Shown: positions 48,177-60,991 of the stretch, piece after piece
Layout: each line of letters starts with the position of its first letter
How positions within the stretch are numbered: the first letter of the stretch is position 1
NCBI GenBank assembly: GCA_958510875.1
Contig: OY294070.1
Span: 9,486,001 to 9,550,000, forward strand
Length of the DNA: 64,000 bases
DNA from: Endomychus coccineus
Lineage: Eukaryota; Arthropoda; Insecta; Coleoptera; Endomychidae
Reading direction: 5' to 3'
Made by a program: the position numbers and the translations under genes
Notes under the pieces: model-generated
Databases searched by the model: none
What the model saw: only the letters and a program-made list of their open reading frames with translations
Told to the model about the DNA's origin: nothing

Positions 48177-48284
48177 ATGGTTATATCAATGGATAGATGG
48201 AGAGGCAAAGTTGCTGTAGTTACTGGTGCTAGTGCTGGGATAGGAGCTGCTATAGCAGAGAGACTTGTAGAAGAAGGTCTTCAG
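48177..48284 (+). CDS. SDR-3: isolated SDR first exon
   Basis: A 108-bp first exon encoding [20 protein letters not shown] and ending ERLVEEGLQ, followed by donor GTAGAC. The reading frame, length and phase equal SDR-1 and SDR-4 exon 1. No exon 2-4 lies between it and SDR-4 exon 1 at 50908. It is either an alternative first exon spliced to SDR-4 exons 2-4 or the survivor of a lost gene copy. Transposons fill 48600-50605 behind it. No damage is visible in the exon. Confidence 0.75.
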
Positions 48285-48603
48285 GTAGACACATTTCAAT
48301 AATTTTCTCCTTAGATCAATGAAACTAATTGACATTTATGATATACTGGGTTCCCCATAATTGACTACCCATTTTATATTATTAATAAATTCCCTACGAG
48401 ATTACTAAATAGGTTGTTCTCTGTGGGATTATCTTCTGTAGTCTTTGGGATTTAAGTAAATTATTAATCAAGTAGGCGCCTGTCACAAATAAATTTTAAA
48501 TTAATAATTTCGTGGACGCCATTTTTCTACGAGAAGTTTGTTAGTTTTCATCAATAATTATTTAATTTTTTTGCTTTGAGACATTATTTCAACATCCGTT
48601 TGA

Positions 48604-49400
48604 ACTTTCATGGATTACTCAGTCCAACAACGTGTGTTTTGTGTAGAAACTTACATAAGAAGAAATTCGATAGAAGAAGTTAGGCGTGCATTCCGGCGTC
48701 AGTGTAATAACAACAAAAGGGGTCACGCGCCAAATCGTAAAACTGTCAAGTTATGGGTTCGTCATTGGCGTGAAAATGGTTCTGCTACCACCACTGCCTG
48801 GTGGACGTCGAAGAACAGTTCGTACACCAGAAAATATTGAACGAGTTAGAAATGCGTTTACGAGAAGTCCTAAAAGGTCTGCTAATGGACAAACCCTTAT
48901 CCTAGGAATATCGAAGGGAAGCTTAGATCGAATTCTTCAAAGGGACTTAAAATTTCATCCCTATAAATACCAAATGGCACAGCACCTCAGCAATCAAGAT
49001 AAAGAAGCAAGGTTAGCATTTTGTCAAGAATTTTTGGATTTACATCAAGGAGCAATTCACTGTCTCCTAAAGACCGACGAAGCAAATTTTTATTTCAACG
49101 GCATGGCCAATAAAAAGAATTTTAGATACTGGTCAAATTAAAATCCTCGTGAAATCTTTACACAGAACCTCCATAATCCAAAAGTTGTTGTGTGGTGTGG
49201 AGTAGGATCTTTTGGTATTATTGGCCCTTATTCTTTTGAGGATGAAAATAACCGCGCTATAACAGTAACATCCGAGCGCTACGTTAATATGATAGAGACA
49301 TTTCTCATTCAAGAATTGAATAGACGAGGATTACTAAACAATGCCTTTGATAGAGAAAGTCTAGAATCTTGTACCATAGCAATAAGTTTGTTTTGTTTAC
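48604..49400 (+). mobile_element. IS630/Tc1-like transposase fragment, second family
   Basis: The plus strand encodes a homeodomain-like start (MDYSVQQRVFCVETYIRRNS, RKTVKLWVRHW), then PGGRRRTVRTPENIERVRNA, ARLAFCQEFLDLHQ and KVVVWCGVGSFGIIGPY in shifting frames. The final catalytic part (QQDGA- and SPDLTxxDFFLWG-type blocks) is missing after about 49345. It is a different family from 39934-42234. Sequence 49440-49905 shows nothing recognisable. Confidence 0.75.
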
Positions 49401-49905
49401 TCATCAATTCTGTCATCCAATTTGAATCACATTTTTTTTAAATGCTCCAGAATTCGGGAAATATTGCTGAGAAGGCAAAAGAAATTGTATTTACTTCCCC
49501 TGAAATTTCGCACCATGTATCATAAAGATGACCTGCTAGTTTTTGATATTGATAGCTTTATTGTGTATATGTATTTTATCTGTAGGTACTCTTATATTTA
49601 GTAAATTTGTAAAATATTATCTACCGAATCATTCAAAATAGTCTGCAATGGTTGCTATGACGACTTTTCAGGAATAGAAATGAAGCATTTTACGTACTAA
49701 AATGAGTCCGTAAAACATCTATTTTTGGAAGCGTATACAAAAAAGACTTGTTGTATCATGGTCATACATTTTAAACACATATGTTTAACATTGTAATTTG
49801 CGCAAAGGGATTTCGGTTTTCCTCGTCCTCTAGATATGTTAAGCCTCCTGATATTGCTGCCATCGATAGCCATATGGGCAACAATTAGGCGCATTCTGAT
49901 TAATC

Positions 49906-50605
49906 TCAATGAGTGCCTGTATCAACAACAAGCGCGAAAACTGCGAAGGAAAGTTTGGCGCTGTTCAAGCCGATAAGAAGGACTTTCTGCCCCGTTTCGT
50001 AGCCTTGGACGGAACATGGATTCATCACAACACACCAGAGATGAAAGAACAGTCGAAACAGTGGAGTTGTCCTGGCGGATCGAAACCGAAGAAAGTCAAA
50101 GTGGGTTTATCGGCCAACAAAGTCATTGCGACAGTTTCTTGAGATGCACATGGTATCGTTCATATCGATTACCTTGAAAAGGCCAAAACGGTCACCGACG
50201 TATATTATGCAGAGCTGTTGGATCGATCAGACGCCAATTTGAAGCGAAAGCGGCTGCATTTGGCAAAGAAAAAGAGTCCTCTTCCACCAGGACAACGCAC
50301 CGACCCACAGGTCCGCAGTCGCAATGGCAAAATTGCATGAATTGCACTGCAAATTGGTTCGTAATATTGTCCAGATTTGGCCCCCGCGATTTTTACTTAT
50401 CTCCAAACTTGAACAAATGACTCGGCGGAAAGAGATTTGGCTCCAACGGATTGCCGAAATCGTATTATTCTATCGAAAAATTGGAAAAACGTTGGATGAA
50501 GTGTGTTGAGCAACAAGGAGATTATGCTGAGAAATAAAATAGGTTTTAACTAAAGAAATCATTTCTTGTTTCAGTTTTCAGAAACTTTTCACCTTGCCCT
50601 CGTAT
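49906..50605 (+). mobile_element. Mariner spanning the unit A/B junction
   Basis: Degenerate transposase from about the RLLSVNNKR region through ALDGTWIHHNTPE (first Asp kept, next residue Gly instead of Glu), IVHIDYLEKAKTVTD, YYAELLDRSDANLKRKRL and onward. It ends at the 3' repeat (TTTTCACCTTGCCC) near 50603. The 5' end is truncated. From 50210 on it is almost identical to 25183-25578. Confidence 0.85.
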
Positions 50606-50907
50606 AGTATTATAGTGTATCCACAGTGTGAACTCTTTCATAGTTAACTTGCTCTTTAATTTAATCCAGATGTCAGGATCCTAGTTAATCAGACCACACT
50701 GGGCCCGAGGTCGTTGTCTCGACTTACCCACCCCTCTTTTCGGCACTGGATGATTGGACCATCTGTCGTTACCTTGTAGAGCATTCTTAGTAACGAGTGA
50801 AATACAAACACAAAACAATTAAATAACTTTAAGCAATCATTTATTCACGATGACGAAGTAATAAATAGTCGTGGGTATAAGGAAAGGCAGTTATTCTTAT
50901 TCTTACA

Positions 50908-53900
50908 ATGGTTATATCAATGGATAGATGGAGAGGCAAAGTGGCTGTAGTTACTGGAGCTAGTGCTGGGATAGGTGCTGCTATCACTGAAAGACTAGTA
51001 GAAGAAGGCATGCAGGTAATTATCATTCATACAGTTTACAAAAATGGTAGCAATTTAAAACGGCCCATTGGAAGAAATAGGATTCAAAATTGCAGAAAAG
51101 CGTCTGCCGAAGCGATTCACTCAAATACCAGGAAAAAAATTTCTAATCACTCCAGTAGATCGACCGCGGTCACTCGATTGGCCAAAAATGTTGTTCAACA
51201 GCAAGAGCTCATGAAAATGACAATGCCAAGTCCATAAAACCATGCTTAAATATTGACGAAAAACATAATAATCAATTTATTAACAGCATGTATCAACTGA
51301 AAAGAATCGTGCCAAATATAAAAAAGTAACAAAGTTGGTGCCAAGACAGATCCCTGTGGAACACCAGCGTTGAAATCCATTGTATCAAAGAATACTCTAT
51401 CAACCTACCCCTTCAAAATCTTCACGAATTATGAGTAAAAAAGAGTATCATCTTGATCTCTATGAAGAGTATTCTGTGACAAGCATAGATAACTCTACTA
51501 CCGGTAGTAGAGTTATCTATGGTGACAAGTGTCAGTTGACTGTTGACTTGTAAACACAATTTTATACGAAAGTTTTAACGTTCAGATCTCGACAGCGCTT
51601 CCGGCTCCGGGATTTTCAGGTGGCCTATCGAAATTAGAAGGTTCGAATTGTATAAAAACACAATTGGATGAACGCCAGACGTCTTATGTAATTAGCTACG
51701 AACATAATAATTTTGACATATCCTCGAGGAGCTCGCTGCGCGTAAGTTAGAGTTTATACATTTTACCTCTATTTTGTTAATTTGGGGCCGTTTCGAACCC
51801 CGTGCGGCCGGCGCCAGTTGTAATAAAGTATTTTGGGCTATGGGACGCTAGCTTTTACCCGCTTTCGGTATATTAAAGTAGCTAGAAAATTCCCTTTCGT
51901 ACGTCGCACGTCAGATGCTAGTATGTGACAGCTGAGAATACTTCAAACTGTTTTAATTAAATTTTCCCATTTAATCGACATTTTGGGGCCCGAGACTGTG
52001 CTATTTAGTTGGCCCCGTTCATAAACTAACGACATGGAGCGAAAACCTCATGCGAAAAGTCCTCGTTCTACGAACCGTAAATTTGTACTTTTCTAAAAAC
52101 GTCATTCGATTCATCAAAAATTAACCAATTCAAAACAGTTTTCGACCCAGTTTGGGGCTATCACGACCTTTTTAAAGGTTCAAAGTTAATATTTCGATAA
52201 CATTTCGACAATTTTAAGCTCGACCGAGCTACATGGTAGGCGGAGTGGTGGGTCTTAGGATATTTCGTTACGGTATTCGTTTTTCGTTTTTTTAGATTTT
52301 CGTTACGGTATTTGTCTTTTGTTTTTTTTTCTTGATTCGATCACCGCGCTCAAAGCCCGCGATAAAAGCTATATGCAATAGCTTGAGAACTCAATAGTAC
52401 TTTTACAGCGACAAAGTTGAGGCTGCAAATAATATGACGGAAATTTCCCAAGGAGGCTTTGATGCCAGACTAGACACAATGCTGATTGCTTCCTCCATCA
52501 CTTCAGATATCACAGTCGATACTGCAATGGGTCTATAATTATTAGGAATGGTCTTCTTTCCTTGAGAACGACAGTTGTAATTCCGTCCCATAGACTTTTT
52601 CGTATTGAGATTAAGCAGAATGAGCTGACGAAAGGCAATTTCAGGCATATGGTTATCGATGGCAGCAATATTAGCAATTAGCAATCTTGGAGCTAACGAT
52701 ACCACTAGAAATATATTTCTGCCATACATGTTTTACGTAGGCAAGCAATGTGTAGGTTACATAAATTCTATGCCTAGATATTTCTATCTAAGAATTCAAT
52801 AAATAACTCATTGAATTTATGAGTGTTACGTACTTATAGCGTGATATGATAACAGATTTTTTTTATTATCCGTTGTTCTTACGAAACTTTGGTCTAATTC
52901 AATTCAACCACAATCATTGAATAGATGAAACAATGGAAACTCGCCTGATAAAAAAAATGTGCAACTCATTGCTGTTTAAATGGAAAAAATATAATTTATA
53001 ATTATATCAATACACAATATCAAAATTTAAAGCATCAGTGAAACGTTCGAAGTAAAAGTCTAGTAATCACTTGGATCCAGAACAAGTTAATAAAAAGTTC
53101 AAGCTCATTCAATACCTAGAGAGTTAGCATTGGCTATCTCCAAAGCATTTGATCGACTCAGGTACCAAAGCCTTCTTGGGAAACCGTCATACGCTTACCG
53201 CCTCGCTGTTTATCGAGTTTTCTCTTATCTTGTCGAATCTCATGCCCAATGGCCCAGGTGATCCAAGCAATCCAAGAATGCTCCGGCCTTTCCTTGTCAA
53301 GTAGCCAAGTACTCAGAAACACTATAAAATACATGGTATTGCAAAAGTTTATGAGCTCCCTTCTTAAATTTTTTCAAGTTAACATTATCTTTGAGCGACT
53401 GCGGAAGTTTGTTGAACATTTTTATTTCCATATATCGTGGACTTCCTTCATACAGAGACATCTTATGCTGAAGTATCAACAGGTCTGCTCTGCTTCTAGT
53501 AGGATGAGTATGATTGAAATTATTGTGGGCAAAAGTACCAACATTTATTTTGACATATACCAAAAGTTACTTTATAGATATACATGGAAGGGGTAGTAAT
53601 TGCAATTGTCGGAATATGTTTCTACATTAGGTTCTTCTATTTACCCCTACCATACTTCTTATTGCAAGCCTCTGCATTATGAGGACTTGGTCCGATTTAG
53701 ATGCAGATCCCCAGAATATAATGTCATAAGAACATCTTGAATAGAACTGTACATAATAATAGGATAGGAGTATCTACTTGTAAGACTTTGCAACCTCCTC
53801 AAAGCATAGCATATGGTTGATAATTTTCTACATAACGTGTCAATGTGAGCATCCCAGTTCGAAGCGTTATATATACATAACCTCAGAAAAATTACAGTCT

Positions 53901-56900
53901 GAACTTGCCTCACAGAATGTCCGACAATTTTGAAGAGGCAACTCTCATTGTAGTTTATTGTGCGAGATGTAAAATAGATGAAAATTACGTACGGCATTCA
54001 GACTATTTTGGGTATTTTTCACCAGCACGCGTGTGTCAGATGCGGTGTGCTTAATAATAAATTATCATCTGCAAACATTGTTAGAATCCCTTGCTTCAGT
54101 ACCATTGGCAAATCATTGACAAACAACAAGAAAAGGAGGAGTCCGAGTACAGACCCTTCAGGTACACCATTTACAACCTCCAATCGGTTAGATTCTATAC
54201 CATCAGTATCAACAACCTGATAACGATCAGACAAATATGATTAAATCCACTGATACAACTTCCCCCTAAAACCATATCCAGACAATTTAGCAGGGAGTAG
54301 ATTGTGATTAACAAGGTCACAACTTAGATCCAGCTCCACACTCCACAGCTTAATGTGCACCCATTCTATAATGGTTCTTTTCATTCCAGTCACTCTACGT
54401 CATTCGTGTCTATTTTCCTTTGCACTCTCAATTCTAAGGTTGACATGGATGTTAATATTTGTTGAGTCATGTCACAACAATATATTGAACGACTTTAGCG
54501 GACATTAAGGCAAATGCACTCTATTCTGTGAATAAGATACATTAAATAGGTAGTGGGCTTACAAAACTAGGCGCTAAAGAATCCCCAATATGTCCTGAGA
54601 GATAGATAACTCAGATTTACTCCCGATTGGCCAATGTAGTGTTTGTATTTTCAGGCCTAAATGTTTTTTTTTCATACAAAACCCCTCCCTAAGTGTATAC
54701 CAAGGCATTTCGCATCATCAAATGTGATTTATTCAATTTGTCACGAAAGCCTTTCAAGTTTTCATAGAAATGCCAGTGCAAGATTAAATGAGGGACTATT
54801 TTTCAGGTGGTTGGTTTGGCAAGAAGGTTGGATCGATTGGAAGAAATGTCCGTCAAACTATCGGACAAAGATGGGAAACTTTATCCCGTCAAAGCTGATG
54901 TAACCAATTCTCAAGATATCCTCGATGCGTTCGAATGGATCAGAGAGAACTTGGGCCCGGTCCATGTCCTGGTTAATAACGCAGGAATCGGTTTGAATAA
55001 CTCCCTCATAGACGGTGACATCGAAAAGTGGCGGAAGGTTTTGGAAACCAACGTTCTTGGTCTTTGTGTTGCGACCAGAGAAGCCTTGAATAGCATGAGG
55101 ACAAACGATGTAAATGGTCACGTGATTCACATCAACAGCGTCGGTGGACACAAGATATTGCCCATTAAGAATTTTAGTATGTACTGTCCGTCAAAATTTG
55201 CTGTCAGCGCTTTGACTGAGGTTATGAGAGTTGAGTTGATCAATGCAGGAAGCAAAATTAAAGTAACGGTGAATGTTTCATCTTGGAAACAAAATTAAAG
55301 ATATAACCTATTATTGAAAGATCTCGATTTTGTTCATCGACCTCTTCGATGATGATGATCGTTCACCATCATGTGAAAATCGATTTTAACGTTTCATCTT
55401 AATTGTTGGCCTTTGGAATCCTTCCGTTAGGACTCAAAGCACTGGCGTTTTTGTCGGTTTGTATTAGGACATTTCGCTTTTTTTCTATACTTTAATCACA
55501 CGAGAGGAGAACCAGTAATGTCGGAAGAACACCCTCTGAGCCAGCGGTGAAATGATTGTAGAGGAGATAGGCATTCGAATTTTCCTTTGAAAGTTTGCAT
55601 GTTATAGCCTTGAGGAAAGACCTCATTATCTAGGCCAAAAGTTCCACCACTTCGCCGTTCGATAGCAAAATGAAGGATTATCAAATCCTCATTCCAAAAT
55701 CGTAGCCAAATCTTCATTAATTGTGTCAACCTGACTCTGTCTCGCTTCTCTGGCTCTAGATGAGAAAGCGGTATGAAGAGTATCATCATCTGCAAAGCTG
55801 TCACAGGTAGTCACTCCCATTGATATGGAGCAAAATCAAACTTAATGTCAAGACATATCCCTGTGGAACACCAGCTTTAATGGCCATTGTATCGGAGGAT
55901 ACTCCATCCACCACCACATTTTGTGATAGTAAGCGACAAAGTTGAGGTGGCCAACCATATGGCGGAAGTTTTCCAAGAAGGTCTTGGTGCCATCTCGGTC
56001 AAATGCTTTGCAGATATCCAATGCTACACCTAGAGATTCCCCATATTTTTCAATAGATTTCTGCCATACAGGTGTTACGTAGGCAAACAGGTTTCTGAGT
56101 TTGGTCCTCTCTAGTTATTGGAAGAACTTGATGTTCACTGTCACTTTAGACATCACAGATGATGGAAGGGTCTTCTTTCCTTTGGAATTGGTTGGACTCT
56201 AAGTGTCTTCCAGATGGAAGGAAACAAACCAAGTTTGAATGAAAGTGTAGACAACCTGCGGAAAAATGAATTTAATACTGGCCCCATAGGCTTTTGTTTT
56301 TTTGTTGTGGTGTAGTAACCAGTGTGCCATCATCTTTGATATGATTTGAGGGAATTAACTGGAAGTGAAATTCCTACCAATTGATTTGGCGAAAGTCCAA
56401 AACGGAGGCTATTATATCTTTCGATATAATAACTTGAAGGCGTTGCGAATTATACGACTTCAGCAACTGCTCATGCAAAGTTTCCGATGTACCAATCTTA
56501 GGTACGTTTTTCATAAAAGAAAGTCCTAGAAAGTCCTAGGTTAGATGACCTACTATTCAAACACGTTCTTCTGCATCAGCATTCCTAGTGGTAAACTTTC
56601 TGTCACAATTGGTTCTTTTTGACGAAAATGTGCCCTTTTTGGCATTAACGTAATGGATCAAATACATTTTTGAAGGGAGCTTAACGATTCCGCAAGCTTT
56701 TTGGTAAAGTCGGAGCATCACGACTACAACCATTTGCTGTACGATACATTAAATGCATATGGACAATTTCAGAAAATGTGTACTACCTTTTTGGATCAAA
56801 ATTAACACAATAACTATGGATATTGGTAAAATAAAAAAAATTAGTCTAAATGTAGGCTAACGAAACACAATTTGCTATCGATGGCCGTCGGTATTAGGAG

Positions 56901-58624
56901 CGTCCTTCCCTTGTGGGTCCAAAGTGGAATTTGCGGCAAACATTCCAGCAAAAACGTTGGCTCTTCCTTTGCGGTATAGTAGCCAGTATGTCATCTTTGG
57001 TTAGGTGAGGCAATAAACTGGAAGCGAAATTTCTGCCAGTTGCTTAGGCGTAAGTCTAGAACAAACCAGAGCCATTCGAGCATTCAATAAGCTTTGATCT
57101 TATTTTGTCATTTCCAAGTGTTTATTGTGTCATTGTAGATATTTCTTGGGTCAACATATTGTTTTGAAATGACCACCCTAGAACAGATTTCATTGAACCA
57201 TGATTCACCAAATGACGGTGAATTGTTGGTATGGAGTGATTATCAAGCTTGCACCACATTCCATCGAAAACTCATGGTTCTGGATTCCCCTCTGGGTGGC
57301 AGAAGATATCATTTCTGTAATAGAGAGAGATACCTCCTTTGAATCTGAAAGTACCTCTCGCCCAGGAATTCGAATAGAGAGGTATTTTTCTTCCGGAGTA
57401 TTTTACATGAAACCCCTGGAATGAATAAAATGACAGGAAATGGATATGAGGGTGAGACCGGAATCATCCACCAAACACTGAAACATGGGGTTGCCCTATG
57501 GCGATGTGGTGGTGTTCTACAGTGCAATGAGGGGAACATCTTTAACCTACGGTTATCCTTTTAGTCTCCTTTCACGACAGGTCGAATTTACCATTGGGAA
57601 ATTCTTAGTCCTTCCCCATACGGATTGTGTGAATTCTGGTGGAACACATCAAACGTAGTAAAAGCCAAAATCGTGATAAATAGCACAAAATAATTGACGA
57701 TCAGTATTCAGTGTATTTCAACTTTCGAATTATTCTTTTCGGTACAATTCGAATATACCTTTTCAGAGCATCAGTCCAGGATTTGTCCGAACCGAATTTG
57801 TCGAGGCCAATGACGTGATATTTGAAGGCGTTTCGAAAGAAGATTTAGAAAAGATCGGGCAGAGTGCTGAGGATATTGCAGAACATGTCGTATACGTTTT
57901 ATCCACCCCACCACATGTTCAGGTTTGTATTTGTACGTTGAAAACCACAAGAAATCTATTAGGTAGGATAATGTTGTTTACATTACCCAACTAATAATTT
58001 AATATTTCATAACGCACTTTTGGGATTTCGTATTGGAAGACCTGGAGCTAGCGAGAAGCATTTAAAATATTTTTTAAGATAGTTAGGGACTCGTACAAAT
58101 TTTTGAAAATCGATCACAAAAAATGCCAGAAACTTCATTTTGTTAAATGGACTTTTTTTCTCCTTGTAGTCTTATTCAGAACTAAAAAATAGGGCAACTT
58201 TCTATAAAGTTCGCTATATCAAAATCTCTTATTTTTTATTTTATTGCAAATTAATCGTTCACACTAGCTTTAAGCAAATTCACTAATTAATTATAATATT
58301 GCTATTACACCCTTCACCCAAATTCCAATTTCACAAAACTGTTATCGCCTTAGATATATTCTTCCAAATTGGTAAAATACACATTGAAAAATCAGTGTAA
58401 TTCTACATGCCACCATGCTGGTTATATATTAAATTGGACTACACATTGTTGCCAGTTTGAACTTTGCTCCTGGCTAGTGTTTAAAGTCTGCTATGACTTA
58501 GCATTTAAGGCGGAACCGACGATATAAAATAAGCTAAATATTATTGCTAGCTAACCAAACATCTTCTTTACAGATACACGAATTGACTGTACGCTTTGTA
58601 GGAGAAAAGCAACAATATTCCTAA
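50908..58624 (+). CDS. SDR-4: farnesol-dehydrogenase-like SDR, paralogue of SDR-1
   Basis: Four exons: 50908-51015, 54807-55268, 57767-57922 and 58574-58624; 258 residues. Cofactor and active-site residues are as in SDR-1 ([13 protein letters not shown]118, S147, Y162, K166). Exons 1 and 3 encode the same protein as SDR-1; exon 2 differs at one residue (N for H in ELINAGSK). A deletion of about 95 bp just after RFVGE replaces the end with KQQYS and removes much of the 3' UTR. The AATAAA used by SDR-1 is lost, and another occurs at 58738-58743. The donor of exon 2 is GTGAAT instead of GTGAGT. The enzyme fold should be intact, but expression may be changed. Confidence 0.9.
51485..51522. mobile_element. 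38-bp perfect palindrome, unit B copy
   Basis: Identical in form to 26458-26495, again with GTGACAAG on both sides. It shows that the structure predates the segmental duplication. Confidence 0.65.
51590..52225 (+). mobile_element. Old relic of the 969-bp TIR element, unit B
   Basis: Counterpart of 26560-27200, nearly identical to it, in intron 1 of SDR-4. The open frames are broken as in unit A. Confidence 0.75.
52403..54355 (-). mobile_element. Non-LTR RT fragments, unit B
   Basis: Counterparts of 27345-27700 and 28210-29330: the [14 protein letters not shown] block at 52403-52735, then [30 protein letters not shown], the ICYALRRLQ stretch and [13 protein letters not shown] within 53243-54355. 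They lie antisense in intron 1 of SDR-4. Sequence 52735-53240 is AT-rich without a gene. Confidence 0.8.
55496..56290 (-). mobile_element. Non-LTR RT fragment in SDR-4 intron 2
   Basis: Counterpart of 30470-31260, with the [10 protein letters not shown] block and the [15 protein letters not shown] stretch. The remaining intron (56300-57766) is AT-rich; its small open frames match unit A but no known protein. Confidence 0.65.
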
Positions 58625-59193
58625 TTCATGTATATCTGATTTCAACGCTATTAAATTATTACAAAAAACTTTATTCTACATCAGTCAGTCTAAAAAATAC
58701 TAATTTCCATAGAAACATAAAGATATTGAAATTGATGAATAAATAATAAAAACTTGATGATATAGATTAATGAAATGTTTCAACAAATATTTCTACTCAC
58801 AAGTTTCTTGGGTTCATCTCTGTGGTATTTCCTGGTGACCAATTGTCAAATATGGTTACCAACAAAACGTTTGATAGATTTAAATGGCACCCGATTCGGG
58901 ATTCAAATTCTTTTTGATCCCCTATGAATTCAATTATATACAAATATGTACCAGATTCTATTGATCTCATAGCATGCAATCGAATATATAGCTCCTTTTG
59001 ATGATCCATATCTATTATCAATATATAAATTAGTAATTTGACCCAGGCAGGAATTATATAATTAACTTCCTTAGACGTTGTTTCTTTATTCACAAATATA
59101 CCAGTCATTTTGGCGTTGATTATAATCAAGAAACGTTGGGCAGAGATTAAAAACCATACACCTCTAGATCAATCTGATTTCATAAATGCAGTA

Positions 59194-60185
59194 ATAGTCT
59201 AGGAGCCAGAGCGATATTGATGGTCTGAACATTAACCCGATGGCACTATGGTTTATCGTTAGAGGACGCTTCAATGACCAATTGATCTCACAGACCTAAT
59301 TTTTTCCCGGCTGCTGGATCTCGAGATACAGCATCTGCCTTTTTTCTTTTCACTGGAGGTTAACCCTTTCCAAGTTGCGGTTACTTGAAAAGCATGTCAT
59401 TCTTATACAATTCCACCATATGCCATGATTTTTTATCGTGAATAACTTTATTGGAGATCAAATAAAGATTTAAAATTATTGCCATCACTCCTTGCCTATT
59501 TAAACCCCCCAAAATCCCCTAAAACCACCCCCAAAAAAATATGAATAATATGGATAATATGACCAATTTTATCATAAATTAGTAAATTTTTGAGATTCTG
59601 GCTGGGTTTAAAACCGGAACGACAGTTTTTTTGTTTTTATTTTGTTTTGGGGGGTGGTTTTAGGGGGTTTTGGAGGGTTTGAATGGGCAAAGGGTGATGG
59701 CAATAATTTTAAATCTTTATTTGACCTCCAATAAAGTTATGTAAGATGGTGCCATCATGTTATCTTGTAACCCGCAAGTTACAAAATGAAAAAAGAAACA
59801 TTTTTGGTCCAAATAATGGTCAATTACTCGGAAATGGACCGATAACTTTTGATGGCATAGGGTGAATTAACAATTGCCAACACCAATGAACAATTTCCAC
59901 CAGGTTTGGGAGGGTTAACTAGCAGTTCATTATAGGTCCAATTTTAACTGTTCGGCCTGATAAACGGGCACGATAAAAAATGATGGCACATTGCGGAAGT
60001 GTATAAGAAAGGCATGCTTTTCAAGTAACCGCAAAAAAAATGCGGATGCTGTATCTCGAGATCTAGCAGCCGGGGAAAATTCGGTCTGTGAGATGAATTG
60101 GTCATTGAACCATCCTCTAACGCTAAACCATAGTGCCATCGGGTTAATGTTCAGACCATCAATATCGCTCTGGCTCCTAGACTAT
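59194..60185. mobile_element. Palindromic foldback element, unit B
   Basis: Counterpart of 34240-35439, shortened by about 200 bp in the left arm. The outer ends (ATAGTCTAGGAGCCAGAGCG and complement) match for more than 60 bp, better than in unit A. No coding capacity. Confidence 0.85.
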
Positions 60186-60526
60186 AGTTTTGTTTAGATT
60201 CTAAACTTTACAGCATGAGAACTTGTCAGTGAAGAGCTTTCGCCTTTCGTGTGAGGCTGAGAGACAGAATATTTTCTGAGAGCTGAGAGTGTGTTCTCAT
60301 TTCTCATCGACAGACTGGATCGTTAATTTTTTTCTTGCTTTTATCAGTTTAATTTAGGCTTAGATTTAGAATTTGTATTTAATTTTTTTTCCTTGTTTGT
60401 TTTGTATAGAGTGAGTTTACCTTCGTTTTCACCTGTGTATAGCGTGGTGTAATTCTGCTCGCCTGGGGGGTCGAGTTGAGTAGCTTATGCTAGATCTTCG
60501 TCTTTTCTTAATAAAGTTTTATTATT

Positions 60527-60991
60527 TAGTCCAGTCAATAAAGCGGGGAACCAAAGTTTCCACAGTTTCCCGAAATTGGAAACATCATTATTCAACTTCA
60601 GGTGCGAGTTCAATTCGACAACGCTGAAAAAAGCAGTAAAAAGTCTGAAAATTTACCAAATTTTCCGAATTTCCGCTCCCCGTCTGAATTTTCCGGAAAA
60701 CTAATGGCAGATTCGTTATCAGCGACCACGAAAACCTACTGGGGGCATTTTCAGTCCTTAATTTTCACTTTTGCTATATTTTGCAATTTATTTAAAAATG
60801 GGGTGTGAAAAAGGGGTTAATTTTGAGTTTTGAGGGTGTTGGGGGGGGGGGGCTAGTCACTTCTCACTTCGCTTGCTAGTCACGAATGACCCAGAGGACT
60901 CATAGAAGGTAATGCAAAAAAAATTTTCGATCGATCTTCCTATAAGAAACTTCTTTGGTTGGTCGATTTCCCCGCTTTATTGACTGGACTA
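60527..60991. mobile_element. Foldback element FB3, 465 bp, unit B only
   Basis: The ends read TAGTCCAGTCAATAAAGCGG and its complement, flanked by ATT at 60524-60526 and 60992-60994. The inside holds one GTTATCAGCGACCACGAAAA unit, related to the FB1 and FB2 core, and a run of 12 G at about 60840-60852. Unit A has a single ATT at the matching place (about 35808-35810). It is non-coding. Confidence 0.9.
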
